NCBI GenBank assembly: GCA_964351905.1
Contig: CAYGPG010000005.1
Span: forward strand, 23,213 to 87,212
Length of the DNA: 64,000 nt
From: GCA-2708415 sp964351905
GTDB taxonomy: Bacteria; Pseudomonadota; Alphaproteobacteria; Micavibrionales; Micavibrionaceae
Direction of reading: 5' to 3'
The stretch's first letter is position 1; each line of letters starts with the position of its first letter. Shown here piece by piece: positions 35,319-44,546 of the stretch. The notes beneath the pieces are model-generated. The model did no database searches. It saw only the letters and a list, made by a program, of their open reading frames with translations, and was not told the origin of the DNA. A program made the translations under genes and the position numbers.

Positions 35319-35561
35319 TTAATATCCTAGGCGTGAAGAAGGGTGAGCGGGCAATAGTTTTGATTCTTCTATTGGTGGTCTTTGTTTTAAGTATTCCCTT
35401 AAGTCTGAACGAAATTTTTTACATATTTTTTCTGCTTTAATGTCATGAATGTAATTTCTAGCTATAAAAGTTATTGAAGCAAGTGTAAATGCAGCAGCTC
35501 CTGAGCTTGTTGCAATCAAAAATTGATCAAATAAACTTACAGCTGTTTGCGGATCATCCAT
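35319..35561 (-). CDS. 80-residue membrane protein inside the pnt operon
   Basis: I do not recognise this small protein. It has one hydrophobic segment at about residues 13-33 (FLIATSSGAAAFTLASITFI), then a basic amphipathic part (HDIKAEKICKKFRSDLREYL). A Pro-rich tail follows. It fits exactly between pntAB (3-bp gap) and pntB (1-bp gap), so it is co-translated with the transhydrogenase subunits. This suggests an accessory or assembly role, but that is inference from position alone. Most pnt operons lack such a gene. Confidence 0.6.
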   Translation of the reverse strand: MDDPQTAVSLFDQFLIATSSGAAAFTLASITFIARNYIHDIKAEKICKKFRSDLREYLKQRPPIEESKLLPAHPSSRLGY

Positions 35562-35564
35562 GAT

Positions 35565-35978
35565 TTAGGCCTTTTTCTTTTTAAACATGGCAAGCATGCG
35601 TTGCGTGACGATAAAACCACCAAAGATATTAATTGAAGCTAAGATGACGGCGAAAAACCCCATTAATTTTGAAAAATTAAAGTCAGCGGGCCCTGCAGCA
35701 ATAAGAGCGCCAACGATAATTACACTGGAAATCGCATTCGTAACGCCCATAAGGGGGGAGTGAAGGGCCGGGGTTACGCGCCAGACCACATAATAACCAA
35801 CAAAACAGGCTAAAATAAAGACTGTTAAACCGGATAAAAAGAACGAGCTATCATGTGCCGAAGTCTCAACAACTTCACTTGCCTTTAATGCAATGGTTGC
35901 AGCCTGATCAGAGAGCTCTTTTGCTTGATTGGCTAAATCAGCGGCACTTTCTGTTAATGATTGTTTTTCATTTTCCAT
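35565..35978 (-). CDS. pntAB: NAD(P) transhydrogenase alpha subunit, membrane part (PntAB/PntA2)
   Basis: A 137-residue membrane subunit that supplies the remaining domain II helices of the transhydrogenase. The first 45 residues are a helical Ala/Gln/Glu-rich extension. The rest contains three hydrophobic segments with the conserved VVWRVTPALHSPLMGVTNAI block. SSVIIVGAL and NIFGGFIVTQRMLAMFKKK end the protein. Splitting of PntA into two polypeptides is normal in alphaproteobacteria. It is 3 bp downstream of pntAA. Confidence 0.95.
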   Translation of the reverse strand: MENEKQSLTESAADLANQAKELSDQAATIALKASEVVETSAHDSSFFLSGLTVFILACFVGYYVVWRVTPALHSPLMGVTNAISSVIIVGALIAAGPADFNFSKLMGFFAVILASINIFGGFIVTQRMLAMFKKKKA

Positions 35979-35981
35979 GAT

Positions 35982-37124
35982 TTAAGAGTCCTTTTTATCT
36001 GCAAATGATGGGTGAATGATAGCGCCATCTTTAGTAAGCGTAACGCCTTTTAGAATTTCATCATCCCAATCAATTTTAAGTTCGCCGTCTTTTATTATAA
36101 GCGCTAGGAAGTTGAGTAAGTTTTTTGCGTAGAGCGATGACGCGTCAGTTGGTAAACGGCCCGCTAAATTTTCATGCCCAATGATCGTGGCATTATGTTT
36201 CTTCACCACTTTTCCTAATTCTGATCCTGCAACATTTCCACCTGCTTCGACGGCCATATCAACAATTATTGATCCTGGCTTCATTGATTTAATCATTTTA
36301 TCAGTAATTAATTTGGGAGCAGGGCGTCCAGGGATAAGAGCCGTTGTAATCACGATATCTTGCTTTGCGATGGTTTCTGCGATTAAGTCAGCTTGTTTCT
36401 TTTGATAGTCTTTAGACATTTCTTTGGCGTACCCGCCAGACGATTCTGCTTCTTTAAATTCATCGTCTTCAACAGCAATAAAGTTTGCTCCTAACGATTG
36501 GACTTGTTCTTTTGCCGCAGGCCTCACATCTGTTGCTGAAACGACAGCGCCAAGGCGTTTGGCGGTTGCGATAGCTTGTAAACCAGCAACGCCAGCGCCC
36601 ATAATAAATACCTTTGCAGGGGCGACTGTACCGGCAGCTGTCATCATCATGGGCATGGCGCGGTCAAAATATTGTGTAGCGTCTAAAACAGCTTTGTAAC
36701 CAGCTAAATTAGATTGCGATGAAAGAACATCCATTGATTGCGCGCGTGAAATACGCGGCACCATTTCCATCGAAAATAAATTAATATTTTTAGAAGCAAA
36801 AGATTTTAAAATTTCTTTATTTGAAAAAGGATTAACAAGCCCCATTACAAAGGCGTCTTTTTTTAAGTTTTCTAAAATGTCTTTATTGTCAGCGCGTACC
36901 TTTAGAAGAATATCTGCTTTTTTTGCAGTTTCTTCCGCTGTTTTTAAAATTTTTGCACCCGCAGATTTATAATCTTCATCTAAGAAGTTTGCCTTTTCTC
37001 CTGCATTACTTTCTATAAAAACATCACAGCCCATGCCGCAAAGTTTTTTAACGGTATCGGGTGTAGCCGCGACACGTGTTTCATTTTTTGATGTTTCTTT
37101 AGTTATGGCAATGTTGAGCGCCAT
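35982..37124 (-). CDS. pntAA: NAD(P) transhydrogenase alpha subunit, NAD-binding part (PntAA/PntA1)
   Basis: A 380-residue soluble domain I of the transhydrogenase, which binds NAD(H). It shares the alanine dehydrogenase fold. TKETSKNETRVAATPDTVKKL at the start, cited as a landmark, and the Rossmann loop VFIMGAGVAGLQAIATAKRLG (about 170) are typical. QDIVITTALIPGRPAPKLIT is near 255 and SIIVDMAVEAGGNV near 285. It is the first gene of the operon, and its promoter must lie in the 213-bp gap shared with the divergent tolC-like gene. Confidence 0.96.
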   Translation of the reverse strand: MALNIAITKETSKNETRVAATPDTVKKLCGMGCDVFIESNAGEKANFLDEDYKSAGAKILKTAEETAKKADILLKVRADNKDILENLKKDAFVMGLVNPFSNKEILKSFASKNINLFSMEMVPRISRAQSMDVLSSQSNLAGYKAVLDATQYFDRAMPMMMTAAGTVAPAKVFIMGAGVAGLQAIATAKRLGAVVSATDVRPAAKEQVQSLGANFIAVEDDEFKEAESSGGYAKEMSKDYQKKQADLIAETIAKQDIVITTALIPGRPAPKLITDKMIKSMKPGSIIVDMAVEAGGNVAGSELGKVVKKHNATIIGHENLAGRLPTDASSLYAKNLLNFLALIIKDGELKIDWDDEILKGVTLTKDGAIIHPSFADKKDS

Positions 37125-37337
37125 CTTTTTTCCTTACCTGCTTTATTGAATAGACGCAGATTGCAATATTTCAACGCTAATGTGAAGGGAGTTTGATAAA
37201 TTTCCCTAGAAAAATTCATTTTAAATAATAGACATAAATTTATCTGCAAGACTTGCTAAAACCCCTACGAAGCAGTAGATTCGTTATATAAGTCATTCTG
37301 ACTTTAGTTTTATGGATATTCATCCCTTCGGCGCGTT
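37125..37337. other. 213-bp divergent intergenic region (pntAA / tolC-like)
   Basis: AT-rich region that must contain promoters for both the transhydrogenase operon and the secretion operon. I see no consensus -35/-10 pair, CtrA site or dyad that I would defend. Confidence 0.5.
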
Positions 37338-38792
37338 ATGAACAAAAAATTTGTTGTCTTATCTTTGCTGGCCTCAGTGGCTATTTTCCCTTTCCGTCAT
37401 TCTATGGCAGAAACGCTACAAGAGACTGTTCAACAGGCTTTAGTTGCTCACCCTTCTATTGAGGCAGCGCAAGCAAATAAGAATATTTTAGAGGAAGATA
37501 GAAAAGAAGCACGCTCTGGATTATTTCCTGAGCTCTCAACAAGTGTAAGTGCTGGACGTGTTTTTGCAGATACGAGTACGACCAGAGGGTTATCTGTTAC
37601 ACGCGGTTCAGCTTACTCTTGGTTTGGAGAGGGAAATGCCTCTCTCACTCAACCTATTTTTGATGGGAATGAAACGTTTAATCGTATTGATGCGGCAGAA
37701 GAAAGAAGTAAATCAGCAGATTTTGATATAACTGATGTGCGTGAAAATCTGGCATTACAAGCAATACAAGCACATTTATCTGTTCTTCAGGCGCAAGCAA
37801 CTCTCGATAAAACGACATCATACATTCAGGTGATTGAGAGTTATCTTAGCCGTATTCAATTAATGGTTGATGAAGGTGTTGCGGATCAATCGGAGGTCTC
37901 ACAGGCTGAAAATATCTCATTATTATTGCAGAGCGCCTTAAGTGACTATAAAGGCCAGTTAAAAGCGGCCATTGCCAATTATCAGCAAGTCGTTGGAAAT
38001 GTTCCTAAAGGAGAGTTAATAAAACCATCAATGCAATCAGTAAGAATTCCTGATGATATTGACCAAGCGATTAATCAAGCAAAGAGTAATCACCCTTTAA
38101 TAGAAGCGGGTGAGAGAAGTTTACGTGCAGCGGCCTTTGATGTTAAAGCAGAAAAAGCAGGTTATTTACCAGATTTTGATGGAGAGATGTCCTATCTGCA
38201 GAGAGATCAAGAAGAAGATATTGGCGGTGAAGTTAAAGATGCGCGTGCTTTATTGCGGATGAGTTGGGGTTTTGAGTTGGGTGGTGCCCAAAAAGCGCGA
38301 ACTACAAGATCGCGAGAGCAGTATTCTGAAATTCTTGCACAAAATCGTGAAACAGTAAGGAATATTGAGGGTGATATTCGCCGTGCTTATGCAGAATATC
38401 AAACATCTAAAAATCAGGTTGATCTTGTGAAAAAGCGTGAAAGTGTCACAAGTGAGCTTTTTGAAGCATATAAAACACAATTTGAAGGGGCGCGTGTAAG
38501 ATTATTGCAATTGATGCAGGCGGAAAATCAATTATTTAATGCGCAATTAGAATCTATTACAGCGGAGTATAGATATTTGCTCTCTCAATATAATGTGTTG
38601 GCGAGCACAGGGGAGCTTCTTTCAAATATTAACTCTACGACTATTCAATCTTTAGAAGAAACAGCCTCAGAAGAACTCAATGTTACTAGTGAGGATATAA
38701 AGCAAGATGAGGCTGACCTAGAAGAAAAAATTGTAATTCAAAAAATACCAGAAGAAGTTTCAGAAAGAATTTTTACTAACTCTTCAAAATAA
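37338..38792 (+). CDS. TolC-family outer membrane channel of a type I secretion system
   Basis: A 484-residue TolC-like protein with a signal peptide (about 1-24) and two OEP repeats of coiled coil. The first starts with LQETVQQALVAHPSIEAAQANK and is cited as a landmark; the second lies at about 235-430. It forms a trimeric channel through the outer membrane and periplasm. The C terminus after about 440 is an acidic extension that is not part of the channel. It is the first gene of a plus-strand run with the ABC transporter and HlyD genes, so it is a dedicated partner rather than a general efflux TolC. Confidence 0.9.
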   Translation: MNKKFVVLSLLASVAIFPFRHSMAETLQETVQQALVAHPSIEAAQANKNILEEDRKEARSGLFPELSTSVSAGRVFADTSTTRGLSVTRGSAYSWFGEGNASLTQPIFDGNETFNRIDAAEERSKSADFDITDVRENLALQAIQAHLSVLQAQATLDKTTSYIQVIESYLSRIQLMVDEGVADQSEVSQAENISLLLQSALSDYKGQLKAAIANYQQVVGNVPKGELIKPSMQSVRIPDDIDQAINQAKSNHPLIEAGERSLRAAAFDVKAEKAGYLPDFDGEMSYLQRDQEEDIGGEVKDARALLRMSWGFELGGAQKARTTRSREQYSEILAQNRETVRNIEGDIRRAYAEYQTSKNQVDLVKKRESVTSELFEAYKTQFEGARVRLLQLMQAENQLFNAQLESITAEYRYLLSQYNVLASTGELLSNINSTTIQSLEETASEELNVTSEDIKQDEADLEEKIVIQKIPEEVSERIFTNSSK

Positions 38793-38834
38793 ACAATCGA
38801 ATTTCTGGCGATTAAAAAATAAAAAGGATTTTTG

Positions 38835-40967
38835 GTGAACGAACATATTTCTAATGATCCGCTTCTTGAATGTTTAGTCTATTTGACAGCTCGTTACGGT
38901 AGAGCGAAATCTGCTCAAGCTCTTATTTCTGGATTGGCTTACGGTGAGACGAATATGCAGCCAAGCCTTTTTTGTGAAGCTGCAGAGCGCATAGATATAA
39001 AAGCAAAAATTGTCAAAAAAGATAAAATTAAAAAAATAACTAGCTCAGTTCTGCCTGTTGTTTTAATTTTAGAAAATAATCAAGCCTGTATTCTTCTTAA
39101 AAAACATGATGATGAACACACTGCGACTATTTGGTCACCAGAAACAAAATCTGAAAGGTCAATCGCTTTAACAGATCTAAAGAAATCTTACACAGGGTTT
39201 ACGATATATGTTCATCCTAAAGCTGAATTTATAGATCCGCATGCGCCACATCTAGAAGATAAAAATAGGCACTGGTTTTGGGGCCCTATGCTTGATTGTA
39301 AATCAATATATATGCGCGCAGCTACTGCAGCAGTTTTGATTAATTTATTTGGCCTTACCAGTCCTATTTTTATTATGAATATCTATAATCGCGTTATTCC
39401 TAATAATGCAATTGAGACAGGTTGGGTTCTTGGGCTTGGGGCACTCACTATATTTTTATTTGATTTTATCATGCGTAATTTGCGCGGCTATTTCATTGAT
39501 TTGTCTGGACGTCGAATTGATGTGATCGCAGGGCGAAAAATATATGATCAGCTTCTAAATATGAAATTGGCACATCGTCCGACATCTAGTGGCTCTTTTG
39601 CCAATATGTTACGTGACTTTGACTCGGTTCGAGATTTTATAACATCGGCAACGCTTGTCGCGGTTATCGATCTACCTTTTACGTTTTTGTATTTATTTGT
39701 GATTTATTTATTAGGGGGACCTGTTGCCTTTGTTTTGGCCGCTCTTGTCATACTTGTTTTTATTGTTGGCGCAATTATACAAATCCCCCTTAAAGCGTTG
39801 GTTAGAAAATCAACAAAATCTGCTGAAGCTAAACATGGGCTGCTTATTGAATCAATTCATGGTCTTGAAACAATTAAAGCTGTAGGTGCAGATGGTCGTA
39901 TGCGGGAACGCTATGGGCGTTATATTTCAGAAAATTCTAAGTATTCACAAGGCTCTCGTTTCGTTTCAGGCTTGGGTGTGAATTTTTCAAGCTGGGTTCA
40001 GCAAAGCGCATCTATCTTTGTTGTTTTGATGGGTATGTATCTTGTTCAAAGTGGTGATATGAGCGTTGGTGCTTTAATTGCTTGTGTTCTTTTAGGAGGT
40101 AGGGCAATTGCGCCAATAGGGCAGGCAGCCAATCTTATGAGCCGTTATCATAGTGCAAGAACGGCACTCACAACGCTTAATAATATCATGGATAAGCCTG
40201 TTGAGCGTCCCTCTACAAAACAATTTTTACATCGTCCAGATATCAAAGGAAAAATTACTTTTAGAAAAGTTTCATTTGCTTATCCGCATACACAAAGAAA
40301 AGTATTAGATGGTGCGAGCTTTATTATAAAGCAAGGCGAACGTGTTGGAGTCATAGGTCGTATTGGTTCAGGAAAAAGTACTTTGGCACGTTTAATGATG
40401 GGGCTTTATGATGCCGATGAAGGTAGTATTCTTTTAGATGACACAGATTATAACCAAATTGATCCTGCGGATATAAGAAGAAATATTGCTTACATCGCAC
40501 AAGACGTTGTTCTGTTTAATGGAACTATACGTGATAATATTACGGCGAGTGTGCCCCATGTGAGTGAAGAACTTATTCTTAAAGCGTCAAAAGCAGCAGG
40601 AGCACATGAATTTGTTGCTCAACATCCTTTAGGATACGATGCACCGGTAGGTGAGCGCGGAGAAGGCTTAAGTGGTGGCCAACGTCAATGTATTGCTTTG
40701 GCTAGAGCAATGTTGTTAGAGCCTAACATCTATATTTGTGATGAACCTACGAATGCAATGGATACACAGGCTGAAATTGCCTTTACGAACCATATTGAAG
40801 AACAAACAGACGGCAAGACTTTAGTTTTAATTACACACCGTCAGCATTTGTTATCTTTAGTTGATCGTTTAATTTTAATGGATCAAGGGCGCATTATTCT
40901 TGATGGTGCGCGTGACGAAGTTTTAGAAAAAATAGCATCGGGTCAATTACAGGTAAGAGAGTCGTAA
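38835..40967 (+). CDS. Type I secretion ABC transporter (LapB-like, inactive C39-like domain)
   Basis: A transporter of about 710 residues that powers type I export. The N-terminal domain (about 1-130) resembles a C39 peptidase but lacks the catalytic cysteine motif, as in transporters of large RTX or adhesin substrates. Transmembrane segments lie at about 160-420. The ATPase domain has Walker A GRIGSGKST (509-517), signature LSGGQRQ (613-619), Walker B IYICDEP (about 633) and H-loop ITHR. I prefer the GTG at 38835, seven bases after AGG, to the TTG one codon earlier. It overlaps the HlyD gene by one base. Confidence 0.92.
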   Translation: MNEHISNDPLLECLVYLTARYGRAKSAQALISGLAYGETNMQPSLFCEAAERIDIKAKIVKKDKIKKITSSVLPVVLILENNQACILLKKHDDEHTATIWSPETKSERSIALTDLKKSYTGFTIYVHPKAEFIDPHAPHLEDKNRHWFWGPMLDCKSIYMRAATAAVLINLFGLTSPIFIMNIYNRVIPNNAIETGWVLGLGALTIFLFDFIMRNLRGYFIDLSGRRIDVIAGRKIYDQLLNMKLAHRPTSSGSFANMLRDFDSVRDFITSATLVAVIDLPFTFLYLFVIYLLGGPVAFVLAALVILVFIVGAIIQIPLKALVRKSTKSAEAKHGLLIESIHGLETIKAVGADGRMRERYGRYISENSKYSQGSRFVSGLGVNFSSWVQQSASIFVVLMGMYLVQSGDMSVGALIACVLLGGRAIAPIGQAANLMSRYHSARTALTTLNNIMDKPVERPSTKQFLHRPDIKGKITFRKVSFAYPHTQRKVLDGASFIIKQGERVGVIGRIGSGKSTLARLMMGLYDADEGSILLDDTDYNQIDPADIRRNIAYIAQDVVLFNGTIRDNITASVPHVSEELILKASKAAGAHEFVAQHPLGYDAPVGERGEGLSGGQRQCIALARAMLLEPNIYICDEPTNAMDTQAEIAFTNHIEEQTDGKTLVLITHRQHLLSLVDRLILMDQGRIILDGARDEVLEKIASGQLQVRES

Positions 40968-42277
40968 TGGTTGATGAAAAAGATTTTATGGAAGAATTAG
41001 AGGCGGCAACACGAATGAAGCCGTCTGAAAAATCTCATTATTTGTTAATTACGATTGCCATGTTGGTTGTCGCTTTTTTAATTTGGTCTAACAATTCAGA
41101 AATTGAAGAAATCACAAGAGGGGCAGGACAAGTTGTTCCCACGCAGGAAATTCAAATTATTCAAAGCTTGGAAGGTGGAATTATTGAAGATATTTTGGTT
41201 TCTGAGGGGCAAAAAGTCCAAAAAGGTGAAGTTCTTCTAAAGGTTAGTGATATTGCATTTGCATCTGAGGGGAGGGGCGCTGAAGCCCGTATCTTAGCCT
41301 TAAAAGCGAAGCGTGCAAGACTTCAAGCAGAAGCGAATAATACAGAATTTATAGTTCCGCAGGAAATTGAAGAAAAATTTCCTGATATTGCCCGTAATGA
41401 GAAAGAACTTTTTAATTCGCGCCAGGCGGAATTAGAAAATGCAAAATCGATATTAGATAATAAAATAAGTACAGCTGCAGCTGATATTTCAGAGGTGCGT
41501 GCAAAAATTAATCGTTTGTCGGAAAGCCGCCGTCTTTTAAATCAAGAATTAAGTATTACGAAAGAAATGGTAGCAAAAAAAGCAGTTCCTAAACTGGAAG
41601 AAATTAGGCTTAACCGCGAACTATCAAATATCTCTGGTCAAATACGTGAGGCTGTTGAAGAGAGAAGCGGTTTAGAATCTACGCTTAGCCGTGCAAAAAA
41701 AGAAAGAGAAGACCGTGAAGATAAATTTAAATCTCAGGTTTTAGGGGAGTTGAACGATATTGAAAGTCAGATATCACAAATAGGCGAAAATATAACAGCT
41801 ATTGAAGATCGGGTTGCGCGCACAGAAATAAAATCGCCTGTTGATGGTATTGTTAATAATATAGCATTGAAGACAATTGGAGGTGTTATAGAGCCAGCAA
41901 TGCAGCTTTTTGAAGTTGTACCATTAGATGATGATTTAAAGATTATTGCCCGTGTTACGCCTCAGGAGATTGCATTTTTAAGACCTGGACAGCCGGCGAG
42001 CATTAAAATTTCAGCTTATGACTCGCAAAGGTATGGGTCTCTAAAGGGTGAGTTGGTAAGGTTGGGTGCTAATAGTGTTACCGACAGGGAGGGCAATATA
42101 TATTTTGAAATTGAGTTGATTGCTCAGCAAAATTTTTTGGGAACGCAAGAAGCTCCTTTACCAATTACACCGGGAATGGTCGCAGAAATTGAAATTATCA
42201 CGGGTAAGCGTACAATTTTTAGTTATCTTGTAAAACCTGTTTTACGCGCGAAAGATAAAGCACTTACAGAAAGATAA
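40967..42277 (+). CDS. HlyD-family type I secretion membrane fusion protein
   Basis: A 436-residue membrane fusion protein. It has one transmembrane helix at about 25-43 and a lipoyl-like hairpin split around a coiled coil (about 90-290). VARTEIKSPVDGIVNNIAL (about 283-301) is the HlyD signature region. A C-terminal beta-barrel domain starts near 315. It bridges the inner-membrane ABC transporter and the TolC-like channel. The ATG overlaps the stop of the ABC gene (TAATG). The next gene, the CHASE2 cyclase, starts nine bases later, which implies one operon. Confidence 0.92.
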   Translation: MVDEKDFMEELEAATRMKPSEKSHYLLITIAMLVVAFLIWSNNSEIEEITRGAGQVVPTQEIQIIQSLEGGIIEDILVSEGQKVQKGEVLLKVSDIAFASEGRGAEARILALKAKRARLQAEANNTEFIVPQEIEEKFPDIARNEKELFNSRQAELENAKSILDNKISTAAADISEVRAKINRLSESRRLLNQELSITKEMVAKKAVPKLEEIRLNRELSNISGQIREAVEERSGLESTLSRAKKEREDREDKFKSQVLGELNDIESQISQIGENITAIEDRVARTEIKSPVDGIVNNIALKTIGGVIEPAMQLFEVVPLDDDLKIIARVTPQEIAFLRPGQPASIKISAYDSQRYGSLKGELVRLGANSVTDREGNIYFEIELIAQQNFLGTQEAPLPITPGMVAEIEIITGKRTIFSYLVKPVLRAKDKALTER

Positions 42278-42286
42278 GTTTAAGCC

Positions 42287-44545
42287 ATGATTAAAATATT
42301 TACGAATAAATGGCTTCATATTTCTTCGCTTATTCTTTTCTTGTTTGGGCTTGTCCTATTTAGTGGTTCAAACAACGATCTACGTAAAAGACTGCAATAT
42401 TTTGTTTTTGATAGTTATAATAAAATTTATCATCGTGAGGCATTAGATGAAATTGTTATCATTGATTTAGATGAAAACTCCTTAAGACTTGTTGGTCAGT
42501 GGCCTTGGCCTCGTGATATTGTTGCAGAACTTATTTTAAAGCTTGAGAGTTTTGGTGCCAAAGTTATTGCATTTGATATTGTGTTTGCAGAAGAAGATAG
42601 AACTTCGCCGATTAAGATTGCAAATACAATTCCAAATAATGATAAATATTCAGATGCCATTTCAATTTTAAAAACACTTCCAGATAATGACCAGATATTT
42701 GCGGAGGCAATTGAAGCGGCAGGTAATATTGTTACAGGATTTACGAGTGCAAAGGCCGATGAAACAAGGCGCGTGCCCAAACAACCCGTTGCACCGACAT
42801 ACCTTTTGAAAAATAAAGAAAGATTAATTGAAGGTAGCTATAGTCGACCAGGTGTTGCGACAAATCTATCAATCTTTACAGATCAAGCGGCTGGAAATGG
42901 TCACTTTATGGTGGAGCCAGAAACTGATGGTATTATTCGCCGTGTGCCACTATTTGCACGATACGTACCCCCACGTTTTGAAAATAAGATTTCTACACTT
43001 TATCCCTTGCTTTCTTTAGAGGCTTTACGTGTTTCCATTGACCCAAATTCAAGGATGGTTATTCGTGAAAACAAAGATAAGAATGCTTTTGATTTAGATT
43101 ATGAAGTTCGGTTAGAAAATTATAATATTCCTTTAGATCAAGGGTCTAAGTTCTGGGTGCATTATCGTCCTATTCAGCAGGATGAATATTTACCTGCACA
43201 TTTTGTTCTTAATACACAAAAGGAAGGTGATGTTCGCGAGGCTGTGAATAATAAAATAGTTTTTATTGGAACAAGTGCAGAGGGCTTAAGAGATATTCGT
43301 TCCACGCCCCTTGATCAATTTGTTCCTGGTGTTGAAGTGCATGTGAATGTTGTTGAGCAAATATTACAGGGGCGTTTTCTCAAAAGGCCTAATTTAATTG
43401 TAGGCGCAGAGGCAACATTATTGGCAGTTTTCGGAATAGCAATTATTTTACTCGCTGCCTTTATGAGCCTGATTTGGCTTGGTGCTTTTACAATTATATT
43501 TATCTTATTTATGTTTTCTGGTTCTTGGTATGGTTATGTCCATGTAGGGCTCTTGCTTGATCCTGTGTATCCAAGTGTTGCGCTTTTCTTACTTTTTGTC
43601 AGTGCGGCACTTCTCAATTACTTCCGTTCAGAAAGTGATCGTCGACAGGTTAAAACGGCGTTTGGGCATTACATATCTCCAGTGTTTATGGAAGAACTAA
43701 CCAAAAATCCAGAGAAGCTTCAACTTGGTGGGGAAACACGTGATCTTACTGTCATGTTTACGGATATTAGAGGGTTTACAAGCATATCTGAGCAGCTGTC
43801 TCCTCAAGAACTTATTCAGCTTATGAATGACTTTTTAACGCCTATGTCTGACCTTGTCATGAAAAGTCGTGGAACAATTGATAAGTATATGGGCGATGCC
43901 ATGATGGCATTTTGGAATGCGCCTCTCGATGATCCTGATCATGCCAAGCAAGCTTGTATAACAGCTCTCAATATGAATAAGGCATTGGTGCCCATTAATG
44001 AATATTTGGCTGAAAAAACGAAAAAAGAAAATAAGCCACCTCTTATTTTAAGTGCGGGTATTGGTATCAATACTGGCCCATGTGCTGTTGGAAATATGGG
44101 ATCGAAACAACGCTTTGCTTACTCTGCGCTTGGTGACGCAGTTAACCTTGCATCGCGCTTAGAGGGGCAAACTAAATATTATGGTGTTGAGGTGTTAATA
44201 GGAGAAGATACACATCAATTTTTACAAGATTGGGCAACATTAGAATTGGATCTTATTCAAGTTAAAGGGCGCGAGAAGCCCGTAAAAATTTACACTATTC
44301 TTGGTGATGAAAATTTAGCTAAAGACGAACAATTTCAAAAATGGCGTGATACCCATAATGACATGCTCAAAATTTATAGAATAGCTGACATGAAAGAAGC
44401 GGCGCAGTATTGTAAGGCGGCTAAAGGTTTAGCGGATAGTAAATTAAATCAATATTACGATATTTATAAAAAACGTATTGTTTCATATAAACGCAAGCCA
44501 CCCGAAGAGGGGTGGCAGGGTATTTATATTGCTGAATCTAAGTAA
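42287..44545 (+). CDS. CHASE2-domain class III adenylate cyclase
   Basis: A 752-residue membrane receptor cyclase. It has a transmembrane helix at about 10-27 and an extracytoplasmic CHASE2 sensor domain at about 30-360. Three or four closely spaced helices lie at about 370-445, and a class III cyclase domain at about 480-660. Metal-binding D493 and D537 are present, as are K533 and D617, which favour ATP over GTP. The transition-state residues N620 and R624 are also intact, so it should make cAMP. It is the last gene of the secretion operon and converges with the FecR/FG-GAP gene (1-bp gap). Confidence 0.92.
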   Translation: MIKIFTNKWLHISSLILFLFGLVLFSGSNNDLRKRLQYFVFDSYNKIYHREALDEIVIIDLDENSLRLVGQWPWPRDIVAELILKLESFGAKVIAFDIVFAEEDRTSPIKIANTIPNNDKYSDAISILKTLPDNDQIFAEAIEAAGNIVTGFTSAKADETRRVPKQPVAPTYLLKNKERLIEGSYSRPGVATNLSIFTDQAAGNGHFMVEPETDGIIRRVPLFARYVPPRFENKISTLYPLLSLEALRVSIDPNSRMVIRENKDKNAFDLDYEVRLENYNIPLDQGSKFWVHYRPIQQDEYLPAHFVLNTQKEGDVREAVNNKIVFIGTSAEGLRDIRSTPLDQFVPGVEVHVNVVEQILQGRFLKRPNLIVGAEATLLAVFGIAIILLAAFMSLIWLGAFTIIFILFMFSGSWYGYVHVGLLLDPVYPSVALFLLFVSAALLNYFRSESDRRQVKTAFGHYISPVFMEELTKNPEKLQLGGETRDLTVMFTDIRGFTSISEQLSPQELIQLMNDFLTPMSDLVMKSRGTIDKYMGDAMMAFWNAPLDDPDHAKQACITALNMNKALVPINEYLAEKTKKENKPPLILSAGIGINTGPCAVGNMGSKQRFAYSALGDAVNLASRLEGQTKYYGVEVLIGEDTHQFLQDWATLELDLIQVKGREKPVKIYTILGDENLAKDEQFQKWRDTHNDMLKIYRIADMKEAAQYCKAAKGLADSKLNQYYDIYKKRIVSYKRKPPEEGWQGIYIAESK

Positions 44546-44546
44546 A

